Positions 1 to 9,060 of a stretch of DNA of 35,252 nucleotides are shown in pieces. Numbering within the stretch: the first letter of the stretch is position 1; every line of letters begins with the position of its first letter. Source of the stretch: an uncultured Pelagibacteraceae bacterium. Lineage in GTDB: Bacteria; Pseudomonadota; Alphaproteobacteria; Pelagibacterales; Pelagibacteraceae. The stretch spans positions 1 to 35,252 of the forward strand of contig CACJCG010000005.1 of assembly GCA_902591845.1 (NCBI GenBank). Reading direction: 5' to 3'. Position numbers and translations under genes: made by a program. The notes beneath the pieces were generated by a model that did no database searches, was not told where the DNA came from, and saw only the letters and a program-made list of their open reading frames with translations.

Positions 1-1
1 A

Positions 2-130
2 ATTAAATTTAATAAAAAACTATCTTTAGACTTTAGTAAAAAATTTCCAAAAATTACTTTTACAAAACCTGAAATGTGTACTTTTAAAGATATGCTGGAG
101 TTTAAGAGTATTAATCCTTCCAGCCGGTAA
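2..130 (+). CDS. Partial C-terminus of a CDS entering from the left edge (…KFNKKLSLDFSKKFPKITFTKPEMCTFKDMLEFKSINPSSR*), family unknown
   Basis: Frame 2 is open from the window edge to TAA at 128-130. It would overlap the convergent ALDH stop by about 20 nt. Too short to assign a family. Confidence 0.4.
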   Translation: MKFNKKLSLDFSKKFPKITFTKPEMCTFKDMLEFKSINPSSR

Positions 131-1544
131 CAGTTTTTACTTCTAAATATTCTTCAAGCCCCCAAACTCCACCTTCTCTTCCATTTCCTGATTGTCTGTA
201 TCCTCCAAAAGGCGTGCCCGCATCAGCTGCATTTCCATTGATATAAACACATCCTGATCTTAATTTTTTTGCAACTCTATGAGCTTTTTCTCTGTCTTCT
301 GTTTGTAAATAATTTCCCAAACCATAAGATGTATCATTTACAATATTTACTGCTTCATCTTCACTTTCAAAAGGTATTATGGAAAGTACTGGACCAAAAA
401 TTTCTTCTTTTGCAATTTTCATTTCATTTGTGACATTTGTGAAAATAGTTGGTTTAATAAAATAACCTTTATTTAATCCATTAGGTAATTCAGGTCCTCC
501 TGCTGCCAATGTTGCACCCTCAGATATTCCACTTTCAATTAAATTTATAATCTTATTGTATTGAGTTTTCGAAATTACAGGACCAATATGATCTCCTTTT
601 TTCGATGCTTGATCTACCTTTATTTTATTTGCCTCATCAACTGCTTCATTTACCGCTCTTTCATAAATAGATTTTTCAACCAACATTCTTGTTGGAGCAT
701 CGCATGATTGGCCTGAATTACTCATTACATTTCTTATTCCATCTCTAACTGCATTTTTATAACTATCTCCAAAAACTATATTTCCACCTTTGCCACCAAG
801 TTCTAAGCAAACTCTTTTTATAGTTTCAGCTGCATTTTTTGAAATTAATCTTCCCGCACGTGTTGAACCTGTAAAAGAAACCATATCAATATCGGGATGA
901 CTTGATATTTGAGTTCCTACTCCTTCACCATCTCCATTAACCAGATTAAATACTCCTTTTGGAAAACCAACTTCATCAATCATTTCTGCAAATAGCATTC
1001 CCGAAAGTGGTGCTATTTCTGATGGCTTGAGTATCATTGTGCATCCAGTTGCAAATGCTGGAACTACCTTGAGAGCTATTTGGTTTATTGGCCAATTCCA
1101 TGGAGTAATTAGTCCACAAACTCCGATTGGTTCATAATAAATGTGGTTATTAGATTTTTGATCGAAATGTTCATCAAATTCAAAGTCTTTAAGTCTTAAA
1201 ATAAAATCTTCTAAGTGTGTTTGTCCAGATCCAGTTTGAACATCTGTTGCCCAATCCATTGGCGCACCCATTTCGAGTGAAATAGCCTCAGCCATTTCTC
1301 CAAATCTTTTTTTATAAACTACAAGCAATTTTTCGAGCAATTCTAACCTTTCTTTTTTGTTAGTTTCTTTCCAGCTTTCAAAAGCAGTTTTTGCAGCCTT
1401 AACCGCATTATCTGTGTCTTTTTTTGAACCTAATGAAATAATTGCACAAGGATCTTCATTGCAAGGGTTTATTACCTCAAAGTCATTTTTTTCAATTGGA
1501 TCTACCCATTTACCATTAATGTAAAATTTTCTTTTATCTAACAT
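111..1544 (-). CDS. NAD(P)-dependent aldehyde dehydrogenase family protein
   Basis: 477 aa; TPWNWP, KPSE, FTGSTRAG, ELGGKG, GQSCDAPTR catalytic Cys region, EEIFGPVLS. Confidence 0.95.
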   Translation of the reverse strand: MLDKRKFYINGKWVDPIEKNDFEVINPCNEDPCAIISLGSKKDTDNAVKAAKTAFESWKETNKKERLELLEKLLVVYKKRFGEMAEAISLEMGAPMDWATDVQTGSGQTHLEDFILRLKDFEFDEHFDQKSNNHIYYEPIGVCGLITPWNWPINQIALKVVPAFATGCTMILKPSEIAPLSGMLFAEMIDEVGFPKGVFNLVNGDGEGVGTQISSHPDIDMVSFTGSTRAGRLISKNAAETIKRVCLELGGKGGNIVFGDSYKNAVRDGIRNVMSNSGQSCDAPTRMLVEKSIYERAVNEAVDEANKIKVDQASKKGDHIGPVISKTQYNKIINLIESGISEGATLAAGGPELPNGLNKGYFIKPTIFTNVTNEMKIAKEEIFGPVLSIIPFESEDEAVNIVNDTSYGLGNYLQTEDREKAHRVAKKLRSGCVYINGNAADAGTPFGGYRQSGNGREGGVWGLEEYLEVKTVTGWKD

Positions 1545-1565
1545 TTAATAATCTTAGCATATTTA

Positions 1566-2507
1566 TTAAATTTCATAGCCTTTTTCTTCTGGCTCATTAT
1601 CCACAAGCTCATCAGGAAAACCTTCAGCTCTAAAATCAATTTTATTTAAATCTTCCATTCTTTTTACAATCATTGATGACCATGCTCTTGAACCATATTT
1701 TTTTTTACCATCTTTAAATATCTCAACTATCTTTGGCGAAATCTCTAAAGGAGCATTTAATTTCTTAGCTAGATTATCGAATAAACCCGTATCTTTCAAA
1801 ACAAGATCCATTGTAAAATTAATATTATAAGAACCATTCAAAATAACCTGGCTTTCTGTTTCATGAACAAATGAGTTTCCAGATGAAACTGCAATACCCT
1901 TAAATGTTTTAGCTAAATCTAAATTTGATTTTTTTGCAACAGTCCATGCCTCACCTAATGCTATCAAATGAACTGATGCTAAATAATTTGTTATAACTTT
2001 AAGAACTGACGCACTACCTAGCTCCCCAGTATGTAAAACTTTTCTACCCATTACAGTTAAGGCAGGTAATATTTTTTCAAAAGCTTTTCTATCTCCTCCT
2101 ACAAATATAGCAATATTACCTGTAGCTGCTCTATGACATCCTCCACTAACAGGTCCATCTAGTGGGATAGCTTTTTTTGATATCACTTTATTTCCAAGTC
2201 TCTTAACCTCATCCTCATCTGTTGTGCTCATTTCTAACCAAATTTTATTTTCTGATAAACCATTTAAAATTCCATCTTCACTTTCCATAACCTCTGCGGA
2301 AACTTCAGGAGAAGGAAGTGAAGTAATAATTAGATCAGTTTGTTCTGCCAATTCTTTAGGAGACTTTGCAACTTTAGCACCAAGCTTTTTAAATTCATTT
2401 GTTAAACTTTTATCTATCTCTCTAACAGTAACATCAAAATTATTTCTTATTAAGCTTCCAGCTAGTTTACCTCCTACATTGCCCAATCCAATAAAACCTA
2501 TTTTCAT
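1566..2507 (-). CDS. NAD(P)-dependent oxidoreductase, 3-hydroxyisobutyrate dehydrogenase / beta-hydroxyacid dehydrogenase family
   Basis: N-terminal GFIGLGNVGGKLAGSL Rossmann motif; LDGPVSGGCHRAATGNIAIFVGG; KVITNYLASVHLIALGEA. Confidence 0.9.
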   Translation of the reverse strand: MKIGFIGLGNVGGKLAGSLIRNNFDVTVREIDKSLTNEFKKLGAKVAKSPKELAEQTDLIITSLPSPEVSAEVMESEDGILNGLSENKIWLEMSTTDEDEVKRLGNKVISKKAIPLDGPVSGGCHRAATGNIAIFVGGDRKAFEKILPALTVMGRKVLHTGELGSASVLKVITNYLASVHLIALGEAWTVAKKSNLDLAKTFKGIAVSSGNSFVHETESQVILNGSYNINFTMDLVLKDTGLFDNLAKKLNAPLEISPKIVEIFKDGKKKYGSRAWSSMIVKRMEDLNKIDFRAEGFPDELVDNEPEEKGYEI

Positions 2508-3376
2508 TTTATTTCCTCTTCTTTTTTATTTTTTGTAAACACAATTAAAATCACACCCACTATTATTATTGCCCCACCTATAAATAATTCTTGTGTTGGT
2601 TTTTCACCTAAAAGAAAAATTGCTGCCAATAATCCTGTTGGAGGTATACCCATAGTAACAATAGGAAGAACTTTATAAAGCGGGTTGTTTTTTAAAACGT
2701 AATAGAAACAACCATAAGTAATTGGTTGCATGATGAAACCAATATAAATTGCAATGATCCAGTGATCAATCTTGGCATTTGTTAAATAATTAATTGTATT
2801 TCCATCAATTATTGAAGAAAGCATTATTAAAATTGGTCCAGAGAATAATGCCAACCACGCAACTAAAGCTAAAGGATTTATTTCTTTACTCAAAGGTTTA
2901 ACCATAACTTGTCCAAGAGCCCATATAGCAGATCCTAAAATTGTAAGACCAATTCCAATAAATTTTCCATCCAAGTTAGGAGATCCAGTTAAAATATAAA
3001 CACCTACAAAAGCGATAGCTATACCAATCAAAGCTCTAATAGTTGGTTTTTCTTTAAGCATGAAGTAAGCAAAAATAACTCCAAACGGAACTTCCATCTG
3101 AACTAAAAGAACTGCTGAAGATGCATCAATTAAATCTAAACCAGTATATGTAATACTATATTGCAACGTATTAGCCACTAATGATGCAGCAAATATTCTT
3201 TTCAAATATCCTTTTGGTATTGGAAACCACCAAATTAATATTGATGCAGCAAATGTAAATCTTATACCCATTAAAAGTATTGGGGGGAAAGACTCAAAAG
3301 CAGGTTTTGCAATTACAAAACCAAAGCCTAAAAAAATAGGCACCAAGGAGGCTACGAAAGTATCTTTTATATTCAT
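2504..3376 (-). CDS. DMT superfamily (EamA) transporter
   Basis: About 10 hydrophobic segments in two halves; LVQMEVPFGVIFAYFMLKEKPT…IGIAIAFVGVYILTG is typical of EamA. 4-nt overlap with the downstream gene. Confidence 0.9.
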   Translation of the reverse strand: MNIKDTFVASLVPIFLGFGFVIAKPAFESFPPILLMGIRFTFAASILIWWFPIPKGYLKRIFAASLVANTLQYSITYTGLDLIDASSAVLLVQMEVPFGVIFAYFMLKEKPTIRALIGIAIAFVGVYILTGSPNLDGKFIGIGLTILGSAIWALGQVMVKPLSKEINPLALVAWLALFSGPILIMLSSIIDGNTINYLTNAKIDHWIIAIYIGFIMQPITYGCFYYVLKNNPLYKVLPIVTMGIPPTGLLAAIFLLGEKPTQELFIGGAIIIVGVILIVFTKNKKEEEIK

Positions 3377-3433
3377 GCCTATTTTAATATTAATGATTAT
3401 TAAAGAACTTGTGATATATTCACTTTTTAAAAT

Positions 3434-4180
3434 ATGATTTCAACAAAAATAGATCCAAAGTTTATCGGCCAAGCCAATCCTAGAGTTGGCTTAATTGCTC
3501 TTGCAAGTGACTTTATGATTGAAAAAGATTTTATTAATGTGATTAAAGATAGAAAAATTGATTTTTTTGTTAATCGTATTGAATGCTACAACCCTCTCAC
3601 GAAAGAAAACCTGATCAAAATGGCAAATAAAGTGACAGATGTCACTAAAGATATTTTGCCCGATCAAGATTTGGATTGTGTAGTTTATGGATGTACTTCT
3701 GGGACTATTGCAGCTGGTCATGAATCAATAGAAAAAAAAGTCAAAGTTGCAAAACCTATGGCAGAAGTTTCAACACCAAGCACTGCAGCCATTAAAGCGT
3801 TAAAGAAATTAAATATTAAGAAAGTTTCAATTTTTACACCATATAGTAAAAAATTAAACGATGATGTTTTAGATTATTTTAAAAGTGAAGGTTTTGAAGT
3901 TTCATCCAATTCTTATTTTGATATTCAAGATGATTATGACATTGGAAAAGTCGATCAAGATTATTTGTATGAAGTATTATCAAAAATAGACTTGAAGGGT
4001 GCTGATGCTTTATTTGTTTCATGCACTGCTTTACCAGTTCTAGAAATTATCGATAAATTAGAAAAAAAATTAAATACAATAGTTTTGTCTAGTAATCAGG
4101 CTTTAATTTGGGATACCCTTGTAAAAATTAAAAAAAATAATTCAGTTGAAGGGTTTGGAAAATTATTCCAAGTAAATTGA
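3434..4180 (+). CDS. Asp/Glu racemase / maleate cis-trans isomerase family protein, EutA-like
   Basis: Paired cysteine motifs VVYGCTSGT and LFVSCTALPVLEII typical of the maleate isomerase/arylmalonate decarboxylase family. EutA-like call rests on the adjacent DoeA/EutD-like gene. Confidence 0.8.
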   Translation: MISTKIDPKFIGQANPRVGLIALASDFMIEKDFINVIKDRKIDFFVNRIECYNPLTKENLIKMANKVTDVTKDILPDQDLDCVVYGCTSGTIAAGHESIEKKVKVAKPMAEVSTPSTAAIKALKKLNIKKVSIFTPYSKKLNDDVLDYFKSEGFEVSSNSYFDIQDDYDIGKVDQDYLYEVLSKIDLKGADALFVSCTALPVLEIIDKLEKKLNTIVLSSNQALIWDTLVKIKKNNSVEGFGKLFQVN

Positions 4181-5349
4181 TGTCATTTAGTAAAGAAGAA
4201 TACAAAAAAAGATTAAAAAAAATTCAAAAAATGATGCAGGAAAAAGGCATCGAACTTTTAATTTCACATGATACTAATAATATGAATTATTTAACAGGTT
4301 ATGATGCATGGTCGTTTTATTATGCCCAATGTGCTATTGTTCATATAGATGCAGATGAACCTTTATGTTTTGTAAGAGCACAGGATGCTGGTGGTGCGTA
4401 TATTACAACTTACTTAAAAAACGAAAGTGTTATTGTTTACGATGAAAATTACATTCATAAATGGCCGAAACATCCTTATGATTATTTAGTTGAAATAATT
4501 AAAGAGAGAAAGTGGGACAAACTAAATATAGGTGTTGAAATGGATGCCCATTATTTTACTGCATTCTGTTATGAAAAAATTAAACAGGGATTACCAAACG
4601 CACAAATAAAGGATAGTGATCGTTTAGTTAATTGGGCAAGGTTGGTTAAATCTGATGCTGAAATTGGTTTTATGAAATCTGCTGCAAAAATATCAGAAAA
4701 AGGAATGAAAACTGCAATGGAAGTAATTAAACCAGGTGTTAGACAGTGTGATGCTGTAGGTGAAATTCAAAAAACATTATTTTATGGTACAGAGGAATTT
4801 GGTGGTGAGTATTCTAGTATTGCAACTTTACTTCCTACAGGAAAAGGAACTTCAGCTTCACATTTAACAGCAACTCAAGACAAATTTGTAGAAGGTGAGG
4901 CTACAATTATTGAATTATCTGGAGTTTATAAGAGATATCATGCTCCAATGGCTAGAACAGTTCTGCTAGGAAAACCTAATCAATTAAAGATTGATACAAT
5001 GAATAAAACCATCGAAGCACTGAATGCTGGAATTAGTGCAATCAAACCTGGAAATACAGCAGATGATGTTGCCCAAGCTTTTTGGAAAATTCTAGATAAG
5101 TATGGAATAGAAAAAAAATCTAGAACAGGTTACTCCATTGGAATTGGTTATCCACCTGATTGGGGTGAGCATACACTTAATATTTATAAAGGAGATATGA
5201 CAGTACTTGAGCCTAATGTTTGTTTTCATATGATAGCAGTGATGCAGTTCGGAGACTGGGGTGTTGAAGCTTCAGAGGCTATTAGAGTTACAGAGAATGG
5301 ATCAGAATTGTTCTGTAATTTTCCAAAAGAGCTTCATATTAAGAGTTAA
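4180..5349 (+). CDS. M24-fold (creatinase/aminopeptidase P-like) hydrolase, ectoine hydrolase DoeA/EutD-like
   Basis: NMNYLTGYDAWSFY; SRTGYSIGIGYPPDWGEHTLNI; WGVEASEAIRVTENG. ATG at 4180 overlaps the upstream TGA (4178-4180); the ORF-track start at 4177 is TTG. Confidence 0.8.
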   Translation: MSFSKEEYKKRLKKIQKMMQEKGIELLISHDTNNMNYLTGYDAWSFYYAQCAIVHIDADEPLCFVRAQDAGGAYITTYLKNESVIVYDENYIHKWPKHPYDYLVEIIKERKWDKLNIGVEMDAHYFTAFCYEKIKQGLPNAQIKDSDRLVNWARLVKSDAEIGFMKSAAKISEKGMKTAMEVIKPGVRQCDAVGEIQKTLFYGTEEFGGEYSSIATLLPTGKGTSASHLTATQDKFVEGEATIIELSGVYKRYHAPMARTVLLGKPNQLKIDTMNKTIEALNAGISAIKPGNTADDVAQAFWKILDKYGIEKKSRTGYSIGIGYPPDWGEHTLNIYKGDMTVLEPNVCFHMIAVMQFGDWGVEASEAIRVTENGSELFCNFPKELHIKS

Positions 5350-5394
5350 TTAGCTATTGAAATCTATTTATACAAATGTTTTATATGCAACTTT

Positions 5395-6480
5395 ATGTCT
5401 AAAAATCCAGAATTCGTAAAATTTGATAAAGTAGACAAAAGTTATGACGGTAAAGTTCTTGTCGTTAAAGATCTTCAATTAGATATCGCAGAAGGTGAGT
5501 TTATTACTATGCTTGGTCCATCTGGTTCAGGTAAGACAACATGTTTAATGATGTTAGCTGGATTTGAAACACCAACACATGGTGAAATATTATTAGATGG
5601 AAATATAATTTCGAATATTCCTCCACATAAAAGAGGTATAGGGATGGTTTTCCAAAATTATGCATTATTCCCACACATGACAGTTTATGAAAACTTGGCT
5701 TTCCCATTAAGAGTAAGAAAAGTTGAAAAAGATGAGATAGATAAAAAAGTTGACAAAGCATTATCGATGGTTTCTTTAAATGGTTTTGAAACTAGAATGC
5801 CAGCTCAACTTTCAGGTGGTCAACAACAAAGGGTTGCTGTTGCAAGAGCTTTAGTATTTGACCCTGCAGTGGTTTTAATGGATGAACCTCTAGGAGCGTT
5901 AGACAAAAATTTGAGAGAAAGTATGCAATACGAGATTAAACATATTCATGAAAGTATTGGTGTAACGGTTGTATATGTAACTCATGATCAAAGTGAGGCA
6001 TTAACAATGTCAAATAGAATTGCAGTATTTAATGATGGGAAAGTTCAACAACTTTCAGATCCAGCAGAACTTTATGAAAAGCCAGTTAATTCTTTTGTAG
6101 CGGAGTTCATTGGTGAAAATAATACCTTTAATGGTGAAGTGATTGATATCGCAAAAGATAAATGTAAAGTGAAACTAGCAAACTCAGAAATATTAGCTAA
6201 TCCAATTTCTGTTAAGTCTAAAGGTGAAAAAACTACTGTTTCTTTAAGGCCTGAAAGAGCGTTAATTAATCCAACTGATAAGATGGATAATATGTTTACT
6301 GGAAAGATTGAAGAAGTAATTTATCACGGTGACCATACTAGGGTTAGGCTTAATCTTTTGGGAAGTTCGGAATTTATTCTTAAAGTCCCTAACAGCACGT
6401 CCAATTTAGAATTAAAAGTTAGTCAAGATATTAATATTGGATGGAATAGCACTGATGCTAGAGCATTAGACCCTAAATAA
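5395..6480 (+). CDS. ABC transporter ATP-binding protein, spermidine/putrescine (PotA)-like with TOBE domain
   Basis: Walker A GPSGSGKTT, signature LSGGQQQRVAVARAL, Walker B VVLMDEPLGALD, H-loop VTHDQSEAL, C-terminal TOBE-like region. Confidence 0.93.
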   Translation: MSKNPEFVKFDKVDKSYDGKVLVVKDLQLDIAEGEFITMLGPSGSGKTTCLMMLAGFETPTHGEILLDGNIISNIPPHKRGIGMVFQNYALFPHMTVYENLAFPLRVRKVEKDEIDKKVDKALSMVSLNGFETRMPAQLSGGQQQRVAVARALVFDPAVVLMDEPLGALDKNLRESMQYEIKHIHESIGVTVVYVTHDQSEALTMSNRIAVFNDGKVQQLSDPAELYEKPVNSFVAEFIGENNTFNGEVIDIAKDKCKVKLANSEILANPISVKSKGEKTTVSLRPERALINPTDKMDNMFTGKIEEVIYHGDHTRVRLNLLGSSEFILKVPNSTSNLELKVSQDINIGWNSTDARALDPK

Positions 6481-6569
6481 TTACACTATAAAATATATAT
6501 ATCTAATATACATTTTAATGACAAAATCAGCTGTTGACTTAGCCACCCCTATTTGTTGTACTTTTACTT

Positions 6570-6600
6570 ATATAAATTAATTTATATTAACGTTTAAACG
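6570..6600. promoter_or_regulatory. Two adjacent palindromes upstream of the substrate-binding protein gene: ATATAAATTAATTTATAT (6570-6587) and CGTTTAAACG (6591-6600)
   Basis: Perfect inverted symmetry read directly. A weak TTGACT (6534-6539) / TGTACT (6557-6562) promoter-like pair lies just upstream. The first palindrome is entirely A/T, so chance is possible. Confidence 0.35.
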
Positions 6601-6608
6601 GAGGAATA

Positions 6609-7727
6609 ATGAGAAAAATAAGTAAATTATTACTAGCTCTTTCTTTTGTTGTATCTCTAACTTCTTCAGCCTTTGCTGTTACTGTAGCATCATGGGGTGG
6701 AGCTTATACAGAGTCTCAAAAGCTTGGGTATGGTGATCCTACTGCTAAAGCACTTGGAATAGAAATCAACTGGGTTGACTATTCTGGTGGTTTATCAGAA
6801 ATCAAAGCACAAAAAGAAGCGGGTGCTATAACTTGGGATATCATAGACTTATTTGCATTCGATACGATCAACGGATGTGATGAAGGTTTATTTGTTAAAT
6901 TTGATTTTGACAAAGACTTCCCAGCTGCACCAGATGGAACTCCTGCAAGTGAAGACTTCTTCACAGGAATGCCTAGTGAATGTGCTGTAGGTAACATTTT
7001 ATATTCTTGGAACTATGCTTTTGATACTAGAGCATTTGGTGGTAAAGAACCTAAAACAATTAAGGATTTCTTTAATACTAAAAAATTCCCAGGAAAAAGA
7101 GCAATCTACAAAAGCGCTTTAACTAACTTGGAAATCGCTTTAGCTGCTGACGGTGTAAAAATGGGTAAAGGTGGAGAATTAATCTACAGAAAACTTGAAG
7201 CCGAAGGTGGTCTTGATAGAGCAATGAACAAAATTAAGAAACTTTGCACAGACCCTAATGGTGGATGTGTATTCTGGTCTGCTGGTGCTCAACCGCCTGA
7301 ATTATTAGTTGCAGGTGAAGTTGTAATGGCAACAGGTTGGAACGGAAGATTCTTTAACGCTGAAATAGGTGAAGGTGCTCCAATTAAACAAGTATGGGAT
7401 GGTCAAGGTTTAGACTATGAATATTTCGCACTTGTTAAAGGTGGTCCAGATGAAGCAAATGCTAAAAAAGCTTTAGCTATGATGACTAACACTGAAATGT
7501 TAGCAGGTAGCGCTAAGTACATTGCATATGCTCCATGGAGAAAATCTTCTCTTGATGTAATCAAAGCTGGTGAGCCATGGTACAAAGATGGTAAAACAGA
7601 GATGATGCCTCAAATGCCAACAGCTCCTGCAAACACTAAGAATTATTTCTTAGTTGATCCTTTCTACTGGGCAGATAACGGAACAGAGATTGGTGAAAAG
7701 TGGGAAGCAATGAAAGCAGGCCTATAA
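6609..7727 (+). CDS. Extracellular solute-binding protein, PotD/polyamine-opine family
   Basis: Signal peptide MRKISKLLLALSFVVSLTSSAFA; mature start TVASWGGAYTESQ typical of family-1 PotD-like SBPs; strong GGAGG Shine-Dalgarno at 6600-6604. Confidence 0.92.
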   Translation: MRKISKLLLALSFVVSLTSSAFAVTVASWGGAYTESQKLGYGDPTAKALGIEINWVDYSGGLSEIKAQKEAGAITWDIIDLFAFDTINGCDEGLFVKFDFDKDFPAAPDGTPASEDFFTGMPSECAVGNILYSWNYAFDTRAFGGKEPKTIKDFFNTKKFPGKRAIYKSALTNLEIALAADGVKMGKGGELIYRKLEAEGGLDRAMNKIKKLCTDPNGGCVFWSAGAQPPELLVAGEVVMATGWNGRFFNAEIGEGAPIKQVWDGQGLDYEYFALVKGGPDEANAKKALAMMTNTEMLAGSAKYIAYAPWRKSSLDVIKAGEPWYKDGKTEMMPQMPTAPANTKNYFLVDPFYWADNGTEIGEKWEAMKAGL

Positions 7728-7763
7728 TTTCAGTTTTAAACACTGAATTTATATAATATATTT

Positions 7764-7795
7764 AGGGCGGTTATAACTAACCGCCCTATTTTTTT
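7764..7795 (+). terminator. Rho-independent terminator/attenuator between SBP and permease genes
   Basis: Perfect 10-bp stem AGGGCGGTTA / TAACCGCCCT with TAAC loop, followed by ATTTTTTT. The T-tract ends directly at the ATG of the next gene. Confidence 0.88.
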
Positions 7796-9058
7796 ATGAG
7801 CTCTGAAACAAAACAAATATTAACAACTGATGGAATTCCATTAGAAGTCAGTCTAAAAAAAGCTGAGAAGAAAAATAAAATTAAAGCTTTTCTTCTTGTA
7901 GCGCCATTACTTTTATTTTTAATAATTACTTACGTTTTTCCCATAGGAGAGATGTTTAGTAGAAGCATAGATGATAAAATGATAACAAATATGCTTCCTA
8001 AAACTTTTAAAGAAATGGAAAAATGGGACGGACAAGAATTACCCCCAGAAGAAGTTTTTACAGCTTTTTATTATGATTTTAAAGTTCTTGTTGATAAACA
8101 AGAACATGGAAAACTTGGTCAAAGACTAAATAAAGAAAAAAATGGTTTTAACTCCATAACCAAAAAACTCTTCAGACAAGTGAAAAGAAAAAAAATTGAT
8201 GAGAGCACAAGCATTAAAGAACAGATTATGAAAGTTCATAAACGTTGGAGAAATGTTGAGTATTGGCAAGCGATTAAAAGAACAGCCCCGCCCTATACAA
8301 TGTCTAAGTACTTAAAAGGTATGGACATGTACTATGCTGCAGATGGAAGTATTACACAAGTTGAAGAGGATAGAAGAATTCATAGAATTCTATGGTTGAG
8401 AACCCTTGAAATTGCTTTTTTTGTTACTCTATTTTGCTTTTTAATGGGTTATCCAATAGCACATTTGCTTGCAACTTTGCCTATGAAATATTCAAATCTT
8501 TTAATGATATGTGTACTTTTACCTTTTTGGACATCCTTATTGGTAAGAACTGCTAGTTGGATGATTTTGTTACAACAACAAGGAGTAGTTAATGACTTCT
8601 TTGTCTTGATAGGTCTTGTTGCAGACGATAACAGGCCTGAGATGATGTATAATAAAGTAGGGACTTATGTTGCGATGACGCAAATATTGTTACCTTTTAT
8701 GGTTCTTCCACTTTACAGTGTTATGAAAACTATTTCGCCTAGCTTAATGAGAGCTGGAAAATCATTAGGAGGGACTCCTTTTGTTGCTTTTTGGAAAGTT
8801 TACTTTCCATTAACTATTCCAGGAATTGGAGCAGGGTGTTTATTAGTATTTATTTTAGCGATTGGTTACTATATCACACCAGCATTAGTTGGGGGCGCAT
8901 CAGGAACTTTAATAAGTAATCAAATTGCATTCCATATGAAACAAACTTTAGATTGGAGTTTTGCATCCGCAATGGGATTAATGCTGCTCAGCGGAGTTTT
9001 AATTATTTATTGGATTTATAATAAATTAGTTGGAGTTGATAATATTAAATTAGGATAA
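7796..9058 (+). CDS. ABC transporter permease, PotB-like, with a long insertion after TM1
   Basis: Multi-TM protein with permease EAA-loop-like region MRAGKSLGGTPFVAFWKVYFPLTIPGI; about 140 hydrophilic residues between the first and second TM. Confidence 0.92.
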   Translation: MSSETKQILTTDGIPLEVSLKKAEKKNKIKAFLLVAPLLLFLIITYVFPIGEMFSRSIDDKMITNMLPKTFKEMEKWDGQELPPEEVFTAFYYDFKVLVDKQEHGKLGQRLNKEKNGFNSITKKLFRQVKRKKIDESTSIKEQIMKVHKRWRNVEYWQAIKRTAPPYTMSKYLKGMDMYYAADGSITQVEEDRRIHRILWLRTLEIAFFVTLFCFLMGYPIAHLLATLPMKYSNLLMICVLLPFWTSLLVRTASWMILLQQQGVVNDFFVLIGLVADDNRPEMMYNKVGTYVAMTQILLPFMVLPLYSVMKTISPSLMRAGKSLGGTPFVAFWKVYFPLTIPGIGAGCLLVFILAIGYYITPALVGGASGTLISNQIAFHMKQTLDWSFASAMGLMLLSGVLIIYWIYNKLVGVDNIKLG

Positions 9059-9060
9059 TT

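Noticed and set aside
2224-2538. Plus-strand 104-aa ORF antisense to the HIBADH-family gene
   Set aside because: Lies wholly over a strongly supported minus-strand gene; no recognisable motif; shadow ORF.
3491-3721. Minus-strand 76-aa ORF inside the EutA-like gene
   Set aside because: Antisense shadow ORF without SD or family features.
4180-5349. DddP-type DMSP lyase call for the M24-fold protein
   Set aside because: The metal-ligand positions that DddP needs look substituted, and the C-terminal pattern resembles DoeA/creatinase more closely; left as an alternative to test.
5507-5761. Minus-strand 84-aa ORF inside the PotA-like ATPase gene
   Set aside because: Antisense to Walker A/signature-encoding sequence; composition typical of shadow translation.
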